Assembly: GCA_036939355.1 (NCBI GenBank)
Contig: JALLAP010000692.1
Coordinates: forward strand, 1 to 13,301
DNA: 13,301 nt
Direction: 5' to 3'
Source of the DNA: Thalassiosira profunda
Lineage: Eukaryota > Bacillariophyta > Thalassiosirophyceae > Thalassiosirales > Thalassiosiraceae
The translations under genes and the position numbers were made by a program. Positions 6,629 to 13,301 of this stretch are shown here, piece by piece; positions within the stretch are counted from its first letter, which is position 1, and the number at the start of each line of letters is the position of its first letter. A model generated the notes under the pieces. That model saw nothing but the letters and a program-made list of their open reading frames with translations, searched no databases and was not told the origin of the DNA.

Positions 6629-8936
6629 TTAAAGTAACTCAGGGAACCAGAACGGTTTCTCCCTCTGAGTCTCAGCCACCGCGGAGATAGTCGTCAGGCC
6701 CTCTGCCTCTTTCAACAGTGTGAGGCACTCTTCAAACCCTATCCCCTCGAACGATTTTCCATTGATACTCTCTAACAACATTCCAGCTTTCAGCTTCGTC
6801 CCAACAAATGGACTATCTGGTTCGACGCAGATGACCGATACCCGTCCTTTGGACTCTTTCGTGACTCCTATGTCCAGGCCCAGCGTTGTATCCTTCGACT
6901 GCTTCATTAGCACCACTACCACTCTCTCTATGGTATGCACACTGCTCTTGATAAGGGTTGCCCGTGTGCTCGCTGCTTCACAAGTTTGTTTGGTGTTCGA
7001 GCCGCTAGATGTACTGCCAATAGAGATGGAATGCCGTCTTTCGCCAGACACCCTGACACCGTCATCAGATGGGCGTGTGTTGGAAACTGCTCCCGCTGCC
7101 GCACGTAGCTGCTGGTTCTCCGAATCCGTTTCACCACTGGACATGGTGTCAGAGGCATTGGCAGGGGAATGGCCGGCGTCGTCCACCTTTTCCTCTTCCG
7201 TTACATCTTCCGGGCTAACCGCACAGGTCAACGGGTTCGTGGACTGAGTTTGTGGTTCGTACGGTGCATCAGAAGGTGGGGACGTCTTGTCTTCGTGTGC
7301 ACCATTGTCACTGTCGTCGCTGCCACTGCTTTCCAACGCAGCCAGGGCGCGCGCCTTCACCGAATCTGACCCAGAGGAAGAAGATATCTCGTGTCCGTTT
7401 GCAATAAACGACGCGCTTACATCATCGATCGCACTCGATAGACGAGCCTTTTTCTCTTCTTCCAAGCGGGCAATCGTTGCTTGGGCGTTGCGCTCCTTGG
7501 CCTCCTCCCTTTGCTCCTTCTTTCTCTTCCTGCCAGAGTTAGGGCTCGTAAGTATTCCACTCTCCTTTTCTTCCATCACTACACTGCTGTCCCGTTTGCG
7601 CTCGGCCGCAGGTTTCTCGGTGTCGTCCATGGGCGCATCGCTCTTCTTGGCCTCTCCAACGCTTTCACCTCCCTCCGATGGATAAGATCCAGAATCACCA
7701 TATATCCGACAGTCGATCGTCTCCGTCTCGTTGGAAGACAGTTTCTTGGCAGTCTGTTCAGCTGGCAATACATCAGACGCAGGGGACGCCTTGCCTTCAT
7801 GTGTCTCGTTCTCACTGTCGTCACAGCCGCTGCTGTCCAACGCAGCCAGAGCGCGCGCCTTCACCAAACCTGCCCCAGAGGAAGGAGACATCTCGTGTCC
7901 GTTTGCAATAATCGACGCGCTTTCATCAATACCTTTCCCTCGGAGCAATGCATCATCATCTGAGTGCTCACACGCGTTCGAAGCATTGGAGTGGTGATCC
8001 TCGGGATCAGAACTGCCAGAGCTGTCTGCCTCTTCATCCGATGATTCGCCCAAAACATCATCTGACAAGCTGATATCACCAGACCTCCCCGGCAGTATCT
8101 CGTCCATCAACGCCCTCGGACCATCCCCCACGCCATTGCAATCCATGTCGTGTTCGTACAGGGCCTTCAGAATCCGGTGGACCTCTTTCCGTTCCCCGCG
8201 ACGTTCCAAGCGCAGGACCCTCTGGTGCAGTTTCCGACGGAAGGCGGAGTTCTTTGATCGAATGAGGCTGGGCGGAGCCGTCCTTTTGCGCAGGATGATG
8301 CCGCTTGGTAGCTCGTCATCCTCCCTTGTAACAGGCTCCATGTAATAAGCGCAGAGTTCACGATATTCGAGATGAGGAAAGGAGAAGTGATCTGATTGAC
8401 ACTCCGGCACCGCAGCTGCTGTCTCGCCTCTCCTTTTAACTCTGCGTTTTGTCGGCGGTGTGTCCACACCGCTCGGTTTCCTGCAATCTTCCTCTGGATC
8501 TAGAAGGCGTATCGATCCGGGAGATAGAGATTTGTCTCTGTCACCATCATCGTACCGGATGCCGTATCTGCCGTCCGGCAGGACGTGTGCAATTGTACCA
8601 TGATACCACCTCTTGCCTCGCCCATGGAATTTTGCTTTGACCCTGTCCCCGACAGAGAAAATATCCACCGCTTTTGCAACTTTGCTCTCGCGTCGTCCCA
8701 TGCCATCACCCTCCTCCTTCTTGCTCTCGGTCCCCAAGCCCCACTGGCTATCACAACCGACTTTGGGGGAGTACGGCCTCCCGCGCTTCCTCGCCCTCTT
8801 GGCGCCCTCCTGGTGCATGGGCACGATATCTTCAATATCCACCTCCTCGCGCGCCCCGTTGGACGCCCACCGGATCGTCGCGAATCCGCCCTCTCCGGCC
8901 TTTGATGGGCGGTGCCGGGGAGGGAGGGCGTCGATC
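6629..8936 (-). CDS. Tudor-like and PDZ domain protein, copy A (5' end missing at the N)
   Basis: The frame is open from the N at 8937 down to TAA at 6631-6629, giving 768 codons. It aligns with copy B from IDALPPRH onward, so about 42 N-terminal residues and any start codon are absent. Order of parts: the rest of a first Tudor-like unit (FATIRWASNG...DIEDIVPMH); a second Tudor-like unit (FSVGDRVKAKFHG, YGIRYDDGD); a conserved block of about 105 residues including HDMDCNGVGDGPRALMDEI; long Ser/Asp-rich acidic stretches; a charged segment likely to form coiled coil (around KRKKEQREEAKERNAQ); and a C-terminal PDZ domain with TLGLDI as carboxylate-binding loop. Tudor folds often bind methylated Lys/Arg and PDZ folds bind C-terminal peptides, so an adaptor linked to chromatin or methylated proteins is possible (inference). 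A GTG at 8842-8840 is in frame but is just the Val codon of the conserved sequence. The frame is intact although the start is lost. Confidence 0.75.
7265..7435 (-). repeat. Internal duplication within copy A, C-terminal-side copy
   Basis: This segment encodes FIANGHEISSSSGSDSVKAR and the following ALAALESSGSDDS. It is a second version of the segment encoded at about 7769-7935, offset by 504 bp (168 codons), measured at the shared AACGCAGCCAG (7335 and 7839). Copy B of the gene has this segment only once. Confidence 0.8.
7769..7935 (-). repeat. Internal duplication within copy A, N-terminal-side copy
   Basis: This segment encodes SASIIANGHEMSPSSGAGLV and the following KARALAALDSSG. It is homologous to 7265-7435 and to copy B at about 9895-10046. 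The spacing of 504 bp keeps the reading frame. Confidence 0.8.
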
Positions 8937-8937
8937 N
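8937..8937. other. Single ambiguous base at the duplication junction
   Basis: The only N in the window lies exactly between the truncated 5' end of copy A and the first base of the 3' flank of copy B. It could be a true undetermined base at a biological junction or a mark left by an assembler joining repeat copies. Confidence 0.9.
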
Positions 8938-9216
8938 GATGTGCTCACAAATCAGATCTTATTGATTGGAGAGCAAGAGAATGATGCACAGAATAGAAGG
9001 TGAGATGATTGTACGAAGAGAAGGGCGTGTAATTCAAGGCAGTGGCATGCAAAAGTCATCCAATGTCGCGGGGAAGGGTGGCTCACAACCTGGTTAGACT
9101 GCAGCGCACCAGCAACCTCTCAGCTGATTTGCCTGCAGCAGAATGAATACTCAAGCAACTAGAACAGGAGATAGCCAGGCGTCAGAATTTCTCGTTGTAA
9201 TAAGCATCGTAAGACT
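8938..9216. other. 3' flank of copy B, lying upstream of truncated copy A
   Basis: Homologous to 6349-6628 with almost the same length. It holds no supported gene. If the junction is real, it serves both as 3' UTR of copy B and as the only available promoter region for copy A. Confidence 0.6.
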
Positions 9217-11065
9217 TTAAAGTGAGGGAACCAGAACGGTTTTCCCAGGGAGAACCTCGAGCTTGGTTGCAGCGATCGCGGAGATAGTCGTCGGGCCCTC
9301 TGCCTCCTTCAGCAGTGCAACGCACTCGCCAAGCCCTGCAAATGTCTTTCCGTTGACACTCTCCAACAGCATTCCAGCTTTTAGCTTCCCAGCAAAGGGA
9401 CTGCCAGGTTCGATGCAGTTGACTGATACCACTCGACCTTTCTGCGATTGTGTCTCTTTTATCTCCAGCCCCAGCGTTGCGTCCTTCGACGGCTTCATTA
9501 CCACAACTACCACCCGCTTTTGGATAATGAAGCTGGTAAAGACACTGCTCTCAATAAGAGTTGCCCGCGCACTCGTTGCTTCACCAGCTTGTTTGATGTT
9601 CAGACCACGGGAAGTACAATCAATAGAGATGGGGTGTTGACTTTCATCAGACACCCTGACACCGTCAGATGGAGGTGTGATAGAAACTGCCGCTAGTAAC
9701 TGCTGGTGATCAGTATCAGCGTCACTGGGCATGGTGCTGGCAGATGCACTGCCAGCGAAAGGGCTGGCACTTATGCTGTCTGCCTTTTCCAATTCAGGTA
9801 CATCTGATGTGCTAACCACGCACGTTGACGACCGGGTAGCGGATTGGGTTTGCGGTTTAGCCTGTTCCGCTGACGATGCATCCAAAGGAGGGGACGCGTT
9901 GCCTTCATGTGCCTCACTCTCACTTTCGTCGCTGTCGCTGCTTTCCAACGCAGCCAGGGCGCGCGCCTTCACCAAACTTGCCCCCGAGGAAGAAGATATC
10001 TCATGTCCGTTTGCAACAATCGACTCGCTTCCACCATCAATACCATTGCCTCGGAGCAATACATCATCATCTGAGTGATCACACACGTTCGAAGCATTGG
10101 AGTGGTGATCCTCGGAATCAGAACTGCCAGAGCTGTCTGCTTCTTCATCCGATGATTCGTCCGAAATATCTTCTGACAAGCTGATATCGTCAGTTCTCCC
10201 CGGCAGTATCTCGTCCATGAGCGCCCTGGGACCATCCCCCACGCCGTTGCAATCCATGTCGTGATCGTACAGAGCCTTTAGGAGACGGTGGACCTCTTTC
10301 CGTTCCCCACGTCGTTCCAGTCGTAAGATCCTCTGGTGCAGCTTCCGGCGGAATGCTGAATTCTTCGACCGAATTAGACTGGGCAGAACCGTCCGTTTGC
10401 GCAGGGTTATTCCGCTTGGTAGTTCGTCTTCTTTCCTCGTGACGGGCTGCATGTAATAGGCGCAGAGTTGGCGATATTCGAGGTGAGGAAAGGAGAAGTG
10501 ATCTGATTGACACTCCGGCATCGCCGCTGCTGTCTCGTCTCTCCTTTTAACTCTTCGTTTTGTCGGCGGTGTGTCCACTTCTCCATCGGTAGAATGACTG
10601 CTTGGTTTCCTGCAATCGTTCTCTGGGCGGAGGCGGCGAATGGATCCAGGAGATAGAGATTCGTCAGTGTCGCCATCATCGTACTTGATGCCGTATCTGC
10701 CGTCCGGCAGGACGTGTGCAATTGTACCATTGTACAACTTGCCCCACCCGCGGAATTTCGCTTTGACCCTATCCCCAACAGAGAAAACGGCCACCTCTTT
10801 TGCAACTACTTTGCCTTTGCACCTTTTGCCGCCGCCCTCCTTCTTACTATCGGAGCCCAAACTCCACTGGCTGTCGCAGACTACGAGCGGGGAGTACGGC
10901 CGGCTTCGGCCGCGCTTCCTCGCCCTCTTTGTTCCCTCCCGGTGCATCGGCACGATATCTTCAATATCCACCTCCTCTCGCGCCCCGTTCGAGGCCCACC
11001 GGATCGTCGCGAATCCGCCCTCTCCGGCCTTTGATGGGCGGTGCCGGGGAGGGAGGGCGTCGATC
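8938..11065. repeat. Tandem duplication unit B
   Basis: Right copy of the head-to-tail duplication. It covers the 3' flank and the coding region up to TCGATC at 11060-11065, the point where copy A stops. Beyond 11065 the right copy continues into a normal 5' end. Confidence 0.85.
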
Positions 11066-11190
11066 GTCGCGGCGTGCTGTGCGCGGCCGTGCTGCACCCA
11101 CACGTGCTGGCCTTCCCGGAGGAGCGAGGGGGCGGCCGAGCCAGGCCCCTCCTCCTCCGATTTGACGCCCGGCGCGGCCGTCGATCGCAT
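9217..11190 (-). CDS. Tudor-like and PDZ domain protein, copy B (complete)
   Basis: 657 residues from the ATG at 11190-11188 to TAA at 9219-9217. The frame is open a little further upstream (to about 11247) but offers no earlier ATG, only a GTG at 11220. Parts in order: Tudor-like unit 1 at about 24-83 (REGQHVWVQHG, then FATIRWASNG, VDIEDIV); a basic KRARKRGR linker that could be a nuclear localisation signal; Tudor-like unit 2 at 134-188 (FSVGDRVKAKF, YNGTIAHVLPDGRYGIKYDD); a second basic stretch (KRRVKRR, 211-217); a conserved block at 225-330 of unknown function, rich in Arg/Leu and ending DGPRALMDEILPG; an acidic Ser/Asp region at 335-430; a Ser/Thr-rich linker; and a PDZ domain at about 558-640 with TLGLEI at 572-577. 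Tudor domains read methylated residues and PDZ domains bind peptide C-termini. The combination suggests a nuclear scaffold, but no function is shown. It is divergent from the gene at 11680. Confidence 0.82.
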   Translation of the reverse strand: MRSTAAPGVKSEEEGPGSAAPSLLREGQHVWVQHGRAQHAATIDALPPRHRPSKAGEGGFATIRWASNGAREEVDIEDIVPMHREGTKRARKRGRSRPYSPLVVCDSQWSLGSDSKKEGGGKRCKGKVVAKEVAVFSVGDRVKAKFRGWGKLYNGTIAHVLPDGRYGIKYDDGDTDESLSPGSIRRLRPENDCRKPSSHSTDGEVDTPPTKRRVKRRDETAAAMPECQSDHFSFPHLEYRQLCAYYMQPVTRKEDELPSGITLRKRTVLPSLIRSKNSAFRRKLHQRILRLERRGERKEVHRLLKALYDHDMDCNGVGDGPRALMDEILPGRTDDISLSEDISDESSDEEADSSGSSDSEDHHSNASNVCDHSDDDVLLRGNGIDGGSESIVANGHEISSSSGASLVKARALAALESSDSDESESEAHEGNASPPLDASSAEQAKPQTQSATRSSTCVVSTSDVPELEKADSISASPFAGSASASTMPSDADTDHQQLLAAVSITPPSDGVRVSDESQHPISIDCTSRGLNIKQAGEATSARATLIESSVFTSFIIQKRVVVVVMKPSKDATLGLEIKETQSQKGRVVSVNCIEPGSPFAGKLKAGMLLESVNGKTFAGLGECVALLKEAEGPTTISAIAATKLEVLPGKTVLVPSL

Positions 11191-11679
11191 GGCGTGCAGT
11201 GCTGTGGCACACCACTTCACCTCTCTGGCTGCAGCGCGCCAGCGCAGGCATCAGAGTGTTGTCAAAAGATCTTTTGGCGGGAGCTTGTGCAGACTTTCTC
11301 CTGTGACACAAAGAGAGATAGGATACCTTTGACTGCGAAGGTTGCCACGAACGGACTTTTGTGCCCAAAAGATGTGTGTCGCTCGAGTCGCTTTCTCCCA
11401 TAAATAAGTGGCGTCATTTAGATCTAGAGACACATTGGTATTATGGAGGGCCGCTTCGCTCGTGAATACTGCCCTTCGCCTCCCGCCGCCAACTCTGCAA
11501 TTTTTCGCGGCAAATCCAAGACGCAGGGTGCACCCAAGCAAAGCAATCCCGACGATCGAATGCAAAGCAAAGAAGCGACCACTGCAACACGCCCCGCTGA
11601 CGACGACGCCCATCCATCGTCTGCAACCATGGCCTCCATCCGGGCCCGCCATTGATTTGCAATTCGCAGCGCGAAAATA
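11191..11679. other. Divergent intergenic region
   Basis: 489 bases between two divergent genes, presumably with both promoters. A 70-codon frame at 11443-11655 has no recognisable domain and is not called. CTGGC and GCCAG at about 11227-11244 form a short inverted repeat of little weight. No RNA gene was recognised. Confidence 0.5.
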
Positions 11680-13301
11680 ATGAGCCCGAATCCGGATCCC
11701 GCGGAGGAGGCGAACGGGCGGCCCAACATTGCCGCCATGGCGGCCGCGGCCGCGCTGGCCCGCTCTCGTCGGTCGTCCGACAGTGGAGAGGGCGGGGGCG
11801 CCGCCCCGATGGGCCCGCGTCCTCTCATGGGGGGCATGAACATCGCCGCCGCGGCTGCCGCTCCCGCGAGGAAAAAATCTTTGCAAAAAGCGGAGGAGGG
11901 CGGCTCTGGCGCTGCCCCGGTGGGAACGGGAGGGCGGGCCACTCCCACCCCCGACGGCGGGGGGGAGTCGACGCCCTCGCCCTCCCCCAAGGCGTCACCA
12001 ACGCCGAAGAAGAACTACAAGGCCTTCCTGAAGGCCGTGGAATCGAACCAGCTCGCCGAGTCCGACCTCAACCAGCCCAGCCTGGGCTCCATCGAACCTC
12101 TCCCGTTCGACCAACGGGCCGATGAGGCGCGGGCGCGGGGAGAAAGGGCCGACTTGATGGACGTGGGGGGCCTGAAGGCGCCGCTGACGCCCAACCCGTA
12201 CGTGCATGTGCCGGAGGGGTGGCTGGAGTCTCCGGACATGCTCGTGGATTCGGCCGGGGATGAAGATGAAGAAGACAGTGGGGGAGACGCAGGAGGAGGG
12301 GGAATGACCATCGCCGCCATGGCCGCGGCCGCGGCCCAGAAAAAGTCCTCCCAAAAGAAATCCGCGGCGGGGCCGCCCCCGACCCATCCCCCGGGAGGGC
12401 TCAACATCGCCGCCCTGGCGGCCGCCGCCGCGAGAAAGCGGGAGAAGGCGGCGGAATCCCCCAATCCCGTGCGGTGGACGAGCGGGACGATTGTGAAGGG
12501 GAAGGAGGAGGTGGGGGGCATTCCCGCCCCGCCGCTGGGGAAGCCGGGGGGAGAGGGCGGATCTGGGGTCGGCGCTCCGGGTGAGTCGACTTTGTTGGGG
12601 GGAGATTATTTTGTGTGTCGGGGAATGATAATGGGACGTGTATTTGGGAAGGGAGCAAGCTTGGGCTTGAATAGGGCCGGGGGAATGCCGATCGCTGTGT
12701 GTGGCTTGTCGCGATATCGAAGCCCTGGGCTGGGAGATTCGTTGGTTGCTTGCCGGATGCTCTGCGTTTGGGGATGACGGGATTTGCATTTCTCTTCACA
12801 GAAATGGTGCACTCACCTCTCACTCTTTTCTATTCTGCGCAGTCAACATTGCGGCCATGGCCGCAGCTGCAGCCCAGAAAAAGAATACGGCCAAGGAAAC
12901 TCCGCCGCCGGGTCTTCCGCCCGGGGGCATAGCTGCGGCAGCCGCGGCGGCCGCCCGCAAGAAGGAACAGGAAGCGCCATCGGCCCCGTCCCGCAGCGGG
13001 CCGAGCAATCCCCAATCCCCCCTCTCGGGGGGCCTCCCCCCGGGGGGGATCGCCGCGGCCGCCGCGGCGGCGGCACGGAAGAAGGATGAGCAGAACTCGG
13101 CGGCCTCGTCTGGTCCTCCGCCCGGGGGAATCGCCGCGGCCGCTGCGGCCGCCGCTCGAAAAAAGGAACAGGCCTCGTCCGGCCCTCCGCCCGGGGGGAT
13201 CGCCGCTGCAGCAGCGGCGGCGGCTCGGAGGAAGGAGCAGCCGTCAAGGGTGCCGCCGGGGCGGGCGCGCGGCGGGATTGCCGCCCTGGCCGCGGCGGCG
13301 G
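11680..13301 (+). CDS. Ala-rich/basic repeat protein (spliced, 3' partial at window edge)
   Basis: Exon 1 is 11680-12580 (901 nt) and exon 2 is 12843 to beyond the window. The ATG is the first after an in-frame TGA and has A at -3. The protein repeats a motif of roughly PPGG(I/L)NIAA(M/L)AAAAARKK: cores at residues 16, 54, 210 and 242 in exon 1, then at 12848, 12929, 13049, 13130, 13199 and 13277 in exon 2. Each predicts a short Ala helix ending in Arg/Lys, preceded by a Pro/Gly turn. Between the second and third cores lies about 130 residues of different sequence, including NYKAFLKAVESNQLAESDLN, an LTPNPYVHVPEGW segment and an acidic DEDEEDSGG tract. I recognise no named family. The helix-plus-basic-tail shape recalls actin-binding WH2 or formin DAD motifs, but the LKK-type signature of WH2 is absent, so that is only a thought. 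Unspliced, the frame ends at 12777 after 365 residues. Confidence 0.72.
12581..12842 (+). other. Phase-1 spliceosomal intron, 262 bp
   Basis: The donor is CCGG|GTGAGT at 12581 and the acceptor is a pyrimidine-rich TTTTCTATTCTGCGCAG ending at 12842. Joining g (12580) with tc (12843-12844) gives a Val codon and carries the reading straight into NIAAMAAAAAQKK, the motif already present three times in near-identical form upstream. The intron sequence is less GC-rich than both exons. An earlier AG at 12800-12801 would give a different frame that stops at 12932, so it is not preferred. Confidence 0.85.
12911..13301 (+). repeat. Tandem coding repeats, PPGGIAAAAAAAARKKEQ type
   Basis: Motif starts (Ile codons) at 12929, 13049, 13130, 13199 and 13277 are separated by 120, 81, 69 and 78 bases, all multiples of three. 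The units share Pro-Pro-Gly-Gly, eight or so Ala and Arg-Lys-Lys at protein level, and are also similar as DNA. The array runs off the right edge. Confidence 0.85.

Larger units (their letters stand above)
6349..8936. repeat. Tandem duplication unit A
   Basis: Left copy of a head-to-tail duplication. It begins at GATGTGCTCACAAATCAG, includes the 3' flank and most of the Tudor/PDZ coding region, and ends at GTCGATC next to the N at 8937. The corresponding unit on the right is 8938-11065. Unit A is 2588 bp and unit B 2128 bp; the 460-bp difference is largely explained by an internal duplication in A. Divergence is spread along the length, so the copies are not recent. Confidence 0.85.

Noticed and set aside
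8840..8842. GTG as the start of Tudor/PDZ copy A
   Set aside because: It is the conserved Val codon of VDIEDIV, inside the homologous region. The frame is open to the N at 8937.
6349..11065. The duplicated block as a mobile element
   Set aside because: There is no transposase, terminal inverted repeat or target-site duplication. The block is a gene with its own 3' flank.
11424..12823. Long minus-strand open frames opposite the Ala-rich repeat gene
   Set aside because: They are antisense shadows of a GC-rich repetitive coding region, and the plus strand carries the conserved motif and splice signals.
1..13301. CRISPR array, tRNA or rRNA genes, prokaryotic operon signals
   Set aside because: None was seen. 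Gene structure and protein families are eukaryotic.

Overview
This is a eukaryotic nuclear fragment, gene-dense and fairly GC-rich. The reasons are a kinesin motor domain, Tudor-like and PDZ domains, a GTGAGT...CAG intron and long, low-complexity protein regions. Compact, mostly intron-poor genes and the style of the GDPD and dehydrogenase proteins suggest a microalga, perhaps a stramenopile such as a diatom. That placement is inference from general familiarity and not a database match.

Layout. (1) 1-460, minus strand: the 5' end of a kinesin gene, cut by the window edge just before the P-loop. (2) 461-1009: a divergent intergenic region. (3) 1010-3586, plus: an 858-residue protein with about 490 disordered residues fused to a quinone-oxidoreductase-like MDR domain. 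(4) 4009-5518, plus: a membrane-anchored glycerophosphodiester phosphodiesterase (GDPD) split by a frameshift at a short C run near 4660. (5) 5519-6062: intergenic DNA with short direct repeats. (6) 6063-6344, plus: a possible small C-terminally anchored membrane protein. (7) 6349-11190, minus: two head-to-tail copies of a gene for a Tudor-like plus PDZ protein. The left copy has lost its 5' end at a single N (8937), exactly where the right copy's 3' flank begins, and it carries an internal in-frame duplication. (8) 11191-11679: a divergent intergenic region. (9) 11680-13301+, plus: a spliced gene for a protein with at least ten Ala-rich/basic motifs, cut by the right edge.

The genes do not form an obvious pathway, and eukaryotic neighbours need not. 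The parts most worth a second look are the Tudor/PDZ tandem pair with its N junction, the Ala-rich/Arg-Lys repeat protein, and the kinesin start, which is easy to miss because its frame runs off the window.
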